Assembly: GCA_938039795.1 (NCBI GenBank) | Contig: CALHWU010000150.1 | Location: 1-14,398 of the forward strand | From: an uncultured Muribaculaceae bacterium | Lineage (GTDB): Bacteria > Bacteroidota > Bacteroidia > Bacteroidales > Muribaculaceae | DNA: 14,398 nucleotides | Direction: 5' to 3' | In this document: positions 1-7,325 of the stretch, piece after piece | How the letters are laid out: the number at the start of each line of letters is the position of its first letter | Numbering within the stretch: position 1 is the first letter of the stretch | The notes under the pieces: model-generated | What the model saw: the letters and a program-made list of their open reading frames with translations, nothing else | Told to the model about the DNA's origin: nothing | The model's database searches: none | Position numbers and translations under genes: made by a program

Positions 1-233
1 TTCACCTTATTGGTCTGAAGATGGCCGATGAAATGCCACTCTATGTCGCCCGGCAGACGTGAGGCTTTTTCCTGCAGCTCCTGAGCGCGGCTCTCGCCGA
101 AGACCCGCTGTCCGGCCTCATATGCCTCAGAGACAGCTTCCGCCGGATGAAACTTGCTTACGGCAATCAGCTCCACCCCCTGGGGCAGAGCCGACTTGAT
201 ATCATGCAGCCTGTCAGCTATGTCAGATCCCAT
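1..233 (-). CDS. YggS-family PLP homeostasis protein, 5' part only
   Basis: Seventy-seven complete residues of the N-terminal part are visible; the gene runs off the left edge. The family (YggS/PROSC/PLPBP) binds pyridoxal 5'-phosphate as a cytoplasmic fold-type III barrel and helps vitamin B6 and amino/keto-acid homeostasis without a known catalytic reaction. Seen here: LIAVSKFHP with the expected Schiff-base lysine at about residue 27, FGESRAQE at 45-52 and WHFIGHLQTNKV at 66-77, all hallmark blocks of the family. The N-terminus is about nine residues shorter than the E. coli protein. The ATG lies only 2 bases after the DUF4494 stop and is preceded by a good GAGGAG ribosome-binding site, so the two genes are very likely co-transcribed. 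Family assignment is firm; the 3' part is not visible. Confidence 0.93.
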   Translation of the reverse strand, partial: MGSDIADRLHDIKSALPQGVELIAVSKFHPAEAVSEAYEAGQRVFGESRAQELQEKASRLPGDIEWHFIGHLQTNKV

Positions 234-235
234 GA

Positions 236-691
236 TTACTCCTCTTTTGCCGACGGAATATTACCGAGCTTGGCCTTGTAGACATCCATCAGAGGAGTCT
301 CGGCTATCGACTGAATCTCGAAGTCGGCCATGGTTCCTTCCATACCGGCCATGAAATTGTCGTAAGCCCCCTTGAGGTCGTTGCCGGCCGTAAGTATCAG
401 CGTTGAGCTCTTCTTCTCGGCCGCAGTCTTCTCGTCGATGGTGATGAAGGCCACTTTGACAAGATACCATTTGTCGGCCGAGTCATCCCAGAATATTTCT
501 GAAATCTTCGTACGCTTTACAGCGCTGACCGAGAAATCCCCTGAGATGAAAGGGGTCTGCTCTTCTATGATGCGGCTTTCAGCCTCGGTAAACGAGAGGG
601 CATCGACCAGATAAGGTTCATTGACTTTCTTAACGACGCCATTTTCCATCATCTTGTCATATCTCACTTTGCATTCAAACCAGTTTGCCAT
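236..691 (-). CDS. DUF4494 domain-containing protein
   Basis: A 151-residue soluble protein beginning MANWFECKVRY and covering the whole length of the DUF4494 family, which is common in Bacteroidota and has no established function. No signal peptide, membrane segment or catalytic motif is visible. The protein looks like a mixed alpha/beta domain with an acidic C-terminus. It is the first gene of a probable two-gene unit with the YggS-family gene, separated by 2 bases, and has a recognisable promoter 44 bases upstream. The pairing with a PLP-homeostasis protein may hint at a role in the same stress or metabolite response, but that is inference only. Confidence 0.85.
   Translation of the reverse strand: MANWFECKVRYDKMMENGVVKKVNEPYLVDALSFTEAESRIIEEQTPFISGDFSVSAVKRTKISEIFWDDSADKWYLVKVAFITIDEKTAAEKKSSTLILTAGNDLKGAYDNFMAGMEGTMADFEIQSIAETPLMDVYKAKLGNIPSAKEE
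239..244 (-). promoter_or_regulatory. Ribosome binding site of the YggS-family gene
   Basis: On the minus strand GAGGAG sits 5 bases before the ATG at 233-231, inside the last codons of the upstream DUF4494 gene. Such a canonical Shine-Dalgarno is uncommon next to the other genes of this window. It fixes the YggS start and suggests translation independent of the upstream gene. Confidence 0.6.
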
Positions 692-734
692 TTTTTGATC
701 TTTTCTTTTTTGTTTATAGTTCCATTTCGGTGTG

Positions 735-766
735 CAAAGTTAATACTCGACGACCACGGTTCGCAA
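735..766 (-). promoter_or_regulatory. Bacteroidota-type promoter for DUF4494-yggS
   Basis: On the minus strand the -7 box TAACTTTG (742-735) matches TAnnTTTG exactly. A TTG at 766-764 lies 21 bases upstream, in the expected -33 position. Transcription would begin at about 730, giving a leader of roughly 40 bases before the DUF4494 ATG. The rest of 692-785 holds no gene. Confidence 0.6.
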
Positions 767-785
767 TTAAAAAATCATAAATCCA

Positions 786-3065
786 TCACCTTATGATGAC
801 TCTCTTGCTTATGGCTGATCCCGACTCGCCCTCTACAGTCAGTATGTAAACGCCTGTGGGAAGTCCTGATGTAGACAGCTCTACTGCTTCACCCTGCGAC
901 TTGGCTGCAACGACCGTCAGTCCTGCCAGAGAAGTGAGTCGGGCGGCGACACCCTTCTCGCCGGCTATTCCCGCAACGATCAGGCCATCCGTCTGTTCCA
1001 TCGAAAAGCGTCGCTCTGTATCGGCCTTGACATCACCTATCGACGAAGGCATGCCCAACAGCTTGCGCATCGCATTCTCGGCATTGAGTTTGCCGGCGCC
1101 CCACTGCAGGGCTACCTTTTCGCTTCCTGCCGGCATAGCCTGGGCAGTGCTTACCAGCAATTCTCTCACACGGTCTACCGTCAGTGTCGGATCCTGTTCA
1201 AGCAGCAACGCCACCACGCCGCTGGCATACGGCGCTGCCATTGAGGTGCCCTGCAGCTGTCCCCAGTAGTCGGTACGGCTGGCCTTCATTGCTCCTTCGA
1301 GACTTTTCCGGTCCACCTTTGCCGAAAGCATGTCGGTTTCCTGACCGCCGCCATTTACCCATGGAGTGCTTACGCTTGAGATCACCGTCATGCCTGGAGC
1401 GCAAAATTCAGGCAGTTTCTTTCCGGAGAAAGTCGTACCGTATGAGGTGAACGAGCTGGCTCCATCCACCGGATAATTTTCCCTGTAACCCATGACAGCG
1501 CCCTTCAGCACAGGGAATTCGTTACGACTGTTGTAAGAACCGACGACTATTACGTTTTCGCCACATGCCATGCTGCTGATACTCTCCGCCGGACTTCCGG
1601 CCGTATACCCTGCCATACCGCGGTCGCCGAACGTCAGCAGATCCTCATTATGTGTGACGATGTAAGCCGTAGCCCCCTGACCGGCAGATCCCTCCAGCGT
1701 AATCATCGGCACCAGATCGGGATTTTTCAGACTTTTCGCCGTCAGATCCATATAGAGCGAAGCCACATACCGGTTGTTGGATTCTTCAACGCCCGATGAC
1801 ACGATAGCATAGGAATCTGATGCAAATGCCTGACTGAAAAGCGGAGACACTACAGAAGTCTCGCTGCCGCCTATGCTGATCTCCTCCTGCGGCCCTCTTA
1901 CCGCATAGCTGTAGGTCACCGCACCCGTCTTGACATTCAGGATATTGAACACCAGCGTCACCGGATCGGCCGTGTCGCTCCACACCTGCACGAAACCGTT
2001 CCAACTCGTATTGTGTTCGGTAACAGGCATGGTCGATACCTTGCCGGCGCCCGCGGCGAAGTCTGCTCTGAGCGACACGTCAGATGTGCCGTCATTGCCG
2101 GCAGCCATCACGATGATCATCTCCTTGCCGAGTTCGGCGAGATATTTATCCACCACGTCGGTGCCGTCGTGCGGTCCCATGACACTTCCGAGACTGAGAT
2201 TGAATACGGCCGGCTTACCCTCGGATTTCGAATACTCCAGCACTTTGCTCGCAGCATCCATGATATTGGCATCGAAAAGCGATCCCACTCCCACAGCGTA
2301 TTCGCCGCCGCGGGCCAGACCGTAATAATTGTTGGCGGCATCGCCCAGCATAGGCACGCCATTCATCATCTTCACCCTGTAGCAGGTCTTGTCATAGGCT
2401 CCGCCCATGATGCCGGCCACGTGGGTGGCGTGGGTCGAATGAGCATCGTCGGTCGGCAATCCGGCTATGGCCGAAGGAGTCTCATAGGCTGTAGGAGCGC
2501 CTTCGCCCCCATACACCCATACCCTTTTCACACGCGACGCAGTCTGGTCGGCATTAAGGAAGTTGATGTGATTGGGATCAAACCCTTGGTCCATCATTCC
2601 CAATACCACCCCGCTGCCGGTGTAATCCCTCGGCAAGTCATATTTCAGACCGCTCATCACCCTGCTGGCCTTTGAAGCGGTGCGGGCTCTGTCAAGGGCC
2701 AGACGGGCTTTTCCTCCCACCGACATCCGTTTCACGGCCCTGTCGGCCGCCACCTGCATTATTGCCGCAGTAGGCACGCTTATAATTGCCATATCGCCAC
2801 GTCTGTCCATTACCTCCACTCCGTAGGTCAGCGCAGTCAGCCCTTCGGCATCAGCGCCATCGGTAAGTTCCACGATTGCCAACATGGTTTCCGGCACCTC
2901 CCTGCGGGGAGTCTGTCCTGCCGCACGCGATTTCTGAGCGGCCTGATACTGATCAAATAAAACTTTACCGGCAAAATTCACCTTTTGCCCGGCATTCTGT
3001 GCCATGGCATCCGGCAGAAGGGAAGCGCCGATCAGGAGGGAGAGTAGTACAATGCGAGTGTTCAT
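786..3065 (-). CDS. Secreted subtilisin-like S8 serine protease with type IX-like C-terminal sorting domain
   Basis: A 759-residue exported endopeptidase. Residues 1-22 form a signal peptide (MNTRIVLLSLLIGASLL... ending AMA-Q). Residues about 55-120 look like an inhibitor-I9-type propeptide region. The S8 catalytic domain follows: Asp159 in MMDQG, His212 in HATHVAG, oxyanion Asn324 in AAGND, and Ser608 in GTSMAAP. About 280 residues separate the Asn and Ser, far more than in plain subtilisins, so a beta-rich insert (about 345-490) interrupts the domain. The last ~65 residues (GLIVAGI... LPTGVYILTV... KRVIIR) resemble a T9SS type A sorting domain, which would direct the enzyme to the outer surface or to secretion. 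Two motifs deviate: DQG for the usual DTG and HAT for HGT; the triad itself is complete. It stands alone as a monocistronic unit. Protease assignment is firm; the sorting tail is likely. Confidence 0.93.
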   Translation of the reverse strand: MNTRIVLLSLLIGASLLPDAMAQNAGQKVNFAGKVLFDQYQAAQKSRAAGQTPRREVPETMLAIVELTDGADAEGLTALTYGVEVMDRRGDMAIISVPTAAIMQVAADRAVKRMSVGGKARLALDRARTASKASRVMSGLKYDLPRDYTGSGVVLGMMDQGFDPNHINFLNADQTASRVKRVWVYGGEGAPTAYETPSAIAGLPTDDAHSTHATHVAGIMGGAYDKTCYRVKMMNGVPMLGDAANNYYGLARGGEYAVGVGSLFDANIMDAASKVLEYSKSEGKPAVFNLSLGSVMGPHDGTDVVDKYLAELGKEMIIVMAAGNDGTSDVSLRADFAAGAGKVSTMPVTEHNTSWNGFVQVWSDTADPVTLVFNILNVKTGAVTYSYAVRGPQEEISIGGSETSVVSPLFSQAFASDSYAIVSSGVEESNNRYVASLYMDLTAKSLKNPDLVPMITLEGSAGQGATAYIVTHNEDLLTFGDRGMAGYTAGSPAESISSMACGENVIVVGSYNSRNEFPVLKGAVMGYRENYPVDGASSFTSYGTTFSGKKLPEFCAPGMTVISSVSTPWVNGGGQETDMLSAKVDRKSLEGAMKASRTDYWGQLQGTSMAAPYASGVVALLLEQDPTLTVDRVRELLVSTAQAMPAGSEKVALQWGAGKLNAENAMRKLLGMPSSIGDVKADTERRFSMEQTDGLIVAGIAGEKGVAARLTSLAGLTVVAAKSQGEAVELSTSGLPTGVYILTVEGESGSAISKRVIIR

Positions 3066-3112
3066 TTATAGTTCGGCTTTGAAGTTTTGAGGCATTGAAT
3101 AATTAAACTGCG

Positions 3113-3120
3113 CAAATATA
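3113..3120 (-). promoter_or_regulatory. Putative -7 box for the S8 protease
   Basis: On the minus strand TATATTTG matches TAnnTTTG exactly and lies 47 bases before the protease ATG. No TTG is found at the -33 spacing, so the call rests on the -7 box alone. It sits about 35 bases from the opposing promoter at 3154-3161 in an AT-rich divergent region. Confidence 0.45.
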
Positions 3121-3128
3121 TATAAAAA

Positions 3129-3161
3129 TTGCCGTATTTATAATATTTTTTCGTACGTTTG
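3129..3161 (+). promoter_or_regulatory. Putative promoter for the 4Fe-4S protein-thyA-folA-GT run
   Basis: TACGTTTG (3154-3161) matches the Bacteroidota -7 box exactly. A TTG at 3129-3131 lies 22 bases upstream, one more than the usual 19-21. Transcription would start near 3166-3170, about 30 bases before the ATG at 3201. This argues against translation from the in-frame TTG at 3159, which would sit inside the promoter. Confidence 0.5.
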
Positions 3162-3200
3162 CGTTACGAATTCAAAAAAATCGGATCCTCCCCCCCCTCG

Positions 3201-4154
3201 ATGATGAACAAAGCTTTGCGCATCGGCCGAATATTATTGTCGCTGACGGTTTTCATGTCGCTGACCGTCGGCCTCGTCGTATCGTCGGCCTTTCTGGATC
3301 CTGTGGCACGTTGGATCGGCAGAATTCAGTTCATGCCGGCCGTCATGACATTCTCACTCGGCGTATTTGTCGTGTGGCTCATCATCACTCTGGTCTTCGG
3401 CCGCGTTTATTGTTCCGCAGCATGTCCCATCGGTCTGATACAGGATATCTCAGCCCGAATGTTCCATCGACGCAAGATCTACCGCTTCCGGCAGCCCTTC
3501 AACCCGCTGCGATACGCAGTCCTGGCTGTCACGCTTATATGTCTGATGCTCGGACTCCTCGCAATTCCTGCTTTTGTCGACCCTTACACGCTGTATCTTC
3601 GTTTCTGCTCGGGGTGCATAGCGCCCGTGGCCGATGCGCTCGGAATACAGACGCCGTCAGCTCCTCCCTACGACCCGCTCGACACCCCTCTTACCCGTGC
3701 CATTGCAGGATCGGCTCTGGGAGTGGCAGTGACCGTGATGGTTATGGCTGTGGTAGTCATTGTCAGCGCAAGATCCGGGCGTCTCATCTGTTCGACGGTT
3801 TGTCCCGTCGGCACCACCCTCGGATTCGTCAGCCGTTTTGCAATATTTCAGATTGACATCGACACCGACAAATGCATCCAGTGCCGACGGTGTGCCGATG
3901 TATGCAAAGCGGAATGTCTTGATCTCAACGACCATGTGGTCGACGGCTCACGTTGCGTCAATTGCTTCAACTGCATCAACGTGTGCCCCAACGACGCCAT
4001 ACACTACACCACACGCCGTAAACAGCTGTCGATACCCCTCATGCAGAGCGTCAAACCGATCAGCCCCAAAACAGAGGCGACCCTTGACACAGCATCACCC
4101 GATTGCGACCATACATCATGCAAATCAACGACCGGAAATGAAACAATATCTTGA
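3201..4154 (+). CDS. Membrane-bound 4Fe-4S protein of the NapH/CcoG type
   Basis: A 317-residue integral membrane iron-sulfur protein, probably an electron carrier between the quinone pool or a cytoplasmic donor and an unknown partner. Hydrophobic segments lie at about 8-30, 46-66, 104-124 and 168-190. Two CxxxCP motifs typical of the NapH/NosR/CcoG group follow membrane segments (GRVYCSAACPIG at 68-79, GRLICSTVCPVG at 193-204). Two complete ferredoxin cluster motifs come next: Cys225/228/231/235 and Cys252/255/258/262. ATG 3201 is chosen over an in-frame TTG at 3159 because the latter overlaps the -7 box and adds a non-membrane, proline-rich stretch; ATG 3204 is equally possible. The 3' end overlaps thyA by 17 bases. 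The partner enzyme is not in the window, so the exact role is unknown. Confidence 0.85.
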   Translation: MMNKALRIGRILLSLTVFMSLTVGLVVSSAFLDPVARWIGRIQFMPAVMTFSLGVFVVWLIITLVFGRVYCSAACPIGLIQDISARMFHRRKIYRFRQPFNPLRYAVLAVTLICLMLGLLAIPAFVDPYTLYLRFCSGCIAPVADALGIQTPSAPPYDPLDTPLTRAIAGSALGVAVTVMVMAVVVIVSARSGRLICSTVCPVGTTLGFVSRFAIFQIDIDTDKCIQCRRCADVCKAECLDLNDHVVDGSRCVNCFNCINVCPNDAIHYTTRRKQLSIPLMQSVKPISPKTEATLDTASPDCDHTSCKSTTGNETIS

Positions 4155-4932
4155 CCTTCTCCGCACCATCATGGAGAGCGGCACCGACAAATCTGACCGA
4201 ACAGGCACAGGCACCCGTTCGATCTTCGGATATCAGATGAGACTCAATCTCGCCGACGGATTCCCGCTGCTGACCACGAAAAAACTCCATCTGAAATCGA
4301 TCATCCACGAATTACTGTGGTTTCTCAAAGGCGACACCAATGTGAAGTATCTGCAGGACAACGGGGTCAGAATATGGAATGAATGGGCCGGCCCTGACGG
4401 TGATCTCGGACACATCTACGGATACCAGTGGCGTCACTGGCCCGACTATCAGGGCGGCTACATCGACCAGATAGCGGAAGCGATACATACGATCAAGACC
4501 AATCCCGACTCGCGGCGCATCATAGTGAGCGCATGGAACGTAGCCGACCTGCCGGGGATGCATCTGCCCCCCTGCCACGCATTTTTCCAATATTATGTCG
4601 CTGACGGACGTCTGAGCCTCCAGCTCTACCAGCGTAGCGCCGACTGTTTTCTCGGCGTGCCATTCAACATCGCATCCTATGCCCTGTTGCTCATGATGAC
4701 CGCCCAGGTGACCGGTCTCAAGCCCGGCGACTTCGTACATACTCTTGGCGACGCACACATCTACCGCAACCATTTCGAGCAGGTGGAGCTCCAGTTGTCG
4801 CGCGAACCGAGGCCGCTGCCGCGCATGGTCATCAATCCCGACGTAAAATCCATTTTTGATTTCCATTACGACGATTTCCACCTTGAGGACTACGATCCTC
4901 ACCCCCATATAAAAGCCACTGTAGCCGTATGA
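4138..4932 (+). CDS. thyA: Thymidylate synthase
   Basis: A 264-residue cytoplasmic enzyme that methylates dUMP to dTMP with 5,10-methylenetetrahydrofolate, yielding dihydrofolate. Length and numbering match E. coli ThyA: the nucleophile is Cys146 in PPCHAFFQ. Also visible are RTGTGT (21-26), the Arg/Asp phosphate and dUMP binding blocks DSRRII and QRSADCFLGVPFNI, and LGDAHIY near the C-terminus. The ATG at 4138 lies 17 bases inside the end of the 4Fe-4S gene and gives exactly the family length. An open upstream extension in the same frame is antisense-like shadow sequence and carries no family homology. It overlaps folA by ATGA, so dihydrofolate production and its reduction are translationally coupled. 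All catalytic residues appear intact. Confidence 0.98.
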   Translation: MKQYLDLLRTIMESGTDKSDRTGTGTRSIFGYQMRLNLADGFPLLTTKKLHLKSIIHELLWFLKGDTNVKYLQDNGVRIWNEWAGPDGDLGHIYGYQWRHWPDYQGGYIDQIAEAIHTIKTNPDSRRIIVSAWNVADLPGMHLPPCHAFFQYYVADGRLSLQLYQRSADCFLGVPFNIASYALLLMMTAQVTGLKPGDFVHTLGDAHIYRNHFEQVELQLSREPRPLPRMVINPDVKSIFDFHYDDFHLEDYDPHPHIKATVAV

Positions 4933-5435
4933 CCGACAACCATTCCACTATATCGCTGATCGCCGCAGTAGGGCGGCGGGGAGAGATCGGCTGCCGCGGC
5001 GATCTCGCTTTCCACATCCGCGCCGATCTGCGCAGATTCAAGCAGCTCACGCTCGGCAAGCCGGTCATTATGGGGCGTCGTACATTCGAGTCGCTACCCA
5101 AAGGAGCGCTTCCGGAGCGCCGAAATATAGTGATCACGAGTAATGTCAATTACAGTGCCCCTGGCATCGAGACGGCTGACTCCCTTGAAAAAGCGCTCGC
5201 CATGACAGCCGAAGCTCCGGAAATAATGATAATAGGCGGAGGCCAGGTGTATGCAGCCGCCTTGCCGCTCGCAACGCGCATCTACCTTACCGAAGTGGAT
5301 GCGTCGCTCGATGAGGCCGACACATTTTTCCCGGGTATCGACCGTTCGAGGTGGTCAGTGGCCATACAGTCAGATAGATTCACCGATGAGGCCACCGGGC
5401 TTCCCTATCGGTTCACAGATCTTGTGAGACAGTGA
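4929..5435 (+). CDS. folA: Dihydrofolate reductase
   Basis: A 168-residue cytoplasmic enzyme that reduces dihydrofolate to tetrahydrofolate with NADPH, recycling the product of ThyA. Seen: ISLIAAVGRRGEIG (8-21), RADLRRFKQLT with the catalytic acid Asp33 (equivalent of E. coli Asp27), KPVIMGRRTFES (44-55), the NADPH-binding IIGGGQVYAAAL block (about 120-131), and IYLTEVDA followed by DTFFP. The length is normal for the family. The start overlaps the thyA stop by 4 bases, and the stop overlaps the next start (GTGA) by 4 bases, so three genes are likely made in a coupled fashion. Confidence 0.97.
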   Translation: MTDNHSTISLIAAVGRRGEIGCRGDLAFHIRADLRRFKQLTLGKPVIMGRRTFESLPKGALPERRNIVITSNVNYSAPGIETADSLEKALAMTAEAPEIMIIGGGQVYAAALPLATRIYLTEVDASLDEADTFFPGIDRSRWSVAIQSDRFTDEATGLPYRFTDLVRQ

Positions 5436-6172
5436 GGCTGCAGGTGCTCATTTCCACATACGGACGCGCCGGAATAGACCGCACAGCCGCTCTCCGTCTG
5501 CCGGAAGTCAAGGAGGCAGGTTATTTGGTCGGATGGCAGCGTGGCGGCGACAATGGCCCGGTACCGCAGGCACTGATACGGCCTGATATGATTGTCGTCG
5601 AATCCGACACACGCGGCCTCGCCGCGAACCGCAACATGTTGCTCAGACGTGCGGAAGCGCCTTTGCTGAAAATCTCTGACGACGACGTTGAACTTGCCGC
5701 CGGCGAATTACGTGATCTCATTCAGGCATTCGACGACAATCCCGACGCCGACATACTCCTCAGCCGCTACAGATCTTCCGCAGGCGACAGACCGTATCCC
5801 CCACATTCATTTCTATTGCAGGATGCACCAAAAGGCTATTGGCCTGCGTCGATCGAGATCAACATAAGAAAAGACAGGGTACCGCTGCTTTTCGATACCC
5901 GCTTCGGATTGAATTCGGGCCATTATATCTGCGGGGAAGATGACGCCTATATAGTCGACGCCTTGCGGAGCGGACTCATCATCAGATATGTGCCCGTAAC
6001 GGTCGGCACCCATCACGGATTGTCCACAGGCCAGCGGCTCTCGCCGCTCGACCGCAGATTTCTGCTGACCAAAGCGGCCATATTGCGCCGGCTTCATCCT
6101 TATTCATGGCCTTTGAGGCTTGGAGCCCACATATTTCGGTCGCTCACCACTTCACGTCGTAAAACGCCTTGA
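5432..6172 (+). CDS. GT2-like glycosyltransferase
   Basis: A 246-residue protein beginning with GTG at 5432, coupled to folA by a GTGA overlap. It resembles GT-A fold transferases: an N-terminal strand LQVLISTYGR, RGLAANRNMLL (61-71) typical of GT2 nucleotide-sugar binding, the metal-binding triplet KISDDDVEL with Asp83-85, and GHYICGEDDAYIVDAL (163-178), which fits the acceptor/base region (Glu169, Asp170, Asp171). No membrane segment is evident; a basic C-terminus (SRRKTP) could touch the membrane surface. Donor and acceptor are unknown. Its position at the end of a folate operon is odd, while the opposite-strand neighbour is a sialic-acid-type gene, so it may belong functionally with surface glycan synthesis (inference). 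Its last 29 bases overlap the 3' end of the neuC-like gene on the other strand. Confidence 0.8.
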   Translation: MRLQVLISTYGRAGIDRTAALRLPEVKEAGYLVGWQRGGDNGPVPQALIRPDMIVVESDTRGLAANRNMLLRRAEAPLLKISDDDVELAAGELRDLIQAFDDNPDADILLSRYRSSAGDRPYPPHSFLLQDAPKGYWPASIEINIRKDRVPLLFDTRFGLNSGHYICGEDDAYIVDALRSGLIIRYVPVTVGTHHGLSTGQRLSPLDRRFLLTKAAILRRLHPYSWPLRLGAHIFRSLTTSRRKTP

Positions 6173-7325
6173 AAGCCGGCAACGGCAGCGGGGTCTCCAA
6201 CAGCACCTGCATGATCGCCTCCAGCGTACCTTCACACGCATAAGGATTGTCGGGATGCTGACGGCACTGTCTCCGCATGTCCTCGTCCATCACCTTGTCA
6301 AGTCCGGCCGAGACGGCATCGCGGGTAGCCTCGCAGTTGACGATTGTCGATCCTTGGGCGCGGCCTCGCTGACGGTTGCCGATATTGAGCGTAGGCACTC
6401 CCATCGAGGGAGCCTCTGTAAGGCCGCTCGAAGAATTGCCTATCACTGCCGCGCAATTTCTCAAAGCCGAATAATACCGCGCCCTTCCGAGAGAGGCCAC
6501 CGCCTTGACGCGGTCGGGATGCCTGCCGGCCCATTCTTCGATCAGTGATGCGACAGTATCACCCTCCGAATCTGAATTAGGCATGGTGAAAAGCACCTTT
6601 ATATCCGGCAGACGCTCCTCAAGCGCTTCAAGCAGAGCAAGTGTCTGATCCCGCGCCTGTCCGGGTTCGAGAGTTACAGGATGAAATGTAACGAGCAGGA
6701 ATCCATCCGACAGATCCATACCGAGACTTGCTTCGAGCTCTCCCAGCGGCATAGTCGTCATCGAAGCGATATTGTCAGCGCCAAGCGCACCGACATGATA
6801 CACCGTGGAGGGATCCTCCCCCATGGCGATTATACGCCGGCGATATTCCTCGGTCGAGGTGAAATGCAGCCGCGAGAGTTTTGTAATGGCATGGCGTATC
6901 GAATCATCATATGCGCCCTCGGTTATCTCGCCTCCATATAGATGGGCCACAGGTATCCCCAGGATCATGGCTGCCGATGCAGCCGCAAGCATCTCGTAAC
7001 GGTCACCGAGAATTACGCACAGATCCGGCTGAAGGCGCTCTAAGGCATCCGCCATACCGCCCAGACACTCCGACATGGCTTTAACCGTCGACCTCCTGTC
7101 GTCATGCGAGAGATCCATTGCCACACGTTCATCTACCCTCAGCCCTTCTGCAGTAATTTCGTCGATCGTCATGCCGTGACGCTCCGAAAGATGCATATTC
7201 GTGGCCACAATCTGCAGCGTCACTCCATCACTATCGCGGAGCTCCCGCATCAACCGGCTCATGATGCCGAAGTCGGCGCGGGTCCCGGTAATAAAACATA
7301 TCTTGCGTGGCGACGCGGCTTTCAT
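6144..7325 (-). CDS. neuC: UDP-GlcNAc 2-epimerase, hydrolysing (NeuC/LegG type)
   Basis: A 393-residue cytoplasmic GT-B-fold enzyme that hydrolyses and epimerises a UDP-HexNAc, giving free ManNAc (NeuC) or, in LegG-type enzymes, a 6-deoxy diacetamido mannose. Seen: GTRADFG (14-20), GDRYEML (107-113), the family signature GGEITEGAYDDSIRHAITK (131-149), FHPVT (214-218), and GNSSSGLTEAP (296-306) followed by NIGNRQRGR (314-322). These are the UDP-binding and catalytic blocks of the hydrolysing epimerases, as opposed to WecB. The ATG overlaps the stop of the NeuB gene by 4 bases, so substrate supply and condensation are coupled. It is the last gene of the minus-strand run. NeuC versus LegG specificity cannot be decided from the sequence alone. 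Confidence 0.92.
   Translation of the reverse strand: MKAASPRKICFITGTRADFGIMSRLMRELRDSDGVTLQIVATNMHLSERHGMTIDEITAEGLRVDERVAMDLSHDDRRSTVKAMSECLGGMADALERLQPDLCVILGDRYEMLAAASAAMILGIPVAHLYGGEITEGAYDDSIRHAITKLSRLHFTSTEEYRRRIIAMGEDPSTVYHVGALGADNIASMTTMPLGELEASLGMDLSDGFLLVTFHPVTLEPGQARDQTLALLEALEERLPDIKVLFTMPNSDSEGDTVASLIEEWAGRHPDRVKAVASLGRARYYSALRNCAAVIGNSSSGLTEAPSMGVPTLNIGNRQRGRAQGSTIVNCEATRDAVSAGLDKVMDEDMRRQCRQHPDNPYACEGTLEAIMQVLLETPLPLPAFKAFYDVKW

Noticed and set aside
781..810. Terminator at the end of the S8 protease
   Set aside because: On the minus strand a T-run follows the stop, but the only stem (CATCA/TGATG) is five bases long with weak pairing and overlaps the last codons.
2013..2675. 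220-codon open frame opposite the S8 protease
   Set aside because: It is a His- and Ser-rich antisense shadow of the catalytic domain, without a promoter or ribosome site.
3159..3200. N-terminal extension of the 4Fe-4S protein from a TTG start
   Set aside because: The TTG overlaps an exact -7 promoter box and adds a short Pro/Ser stretch before the first membrane segment. ATG 3201 is better.
3760..4137. Upstream extension of the thyA frame
   Set aside because: It lies wholly inside the iron-sulfur gene in another frame and has no family-like sequence. The ATG at 4138 gives the exact 264-residue ThyA length.
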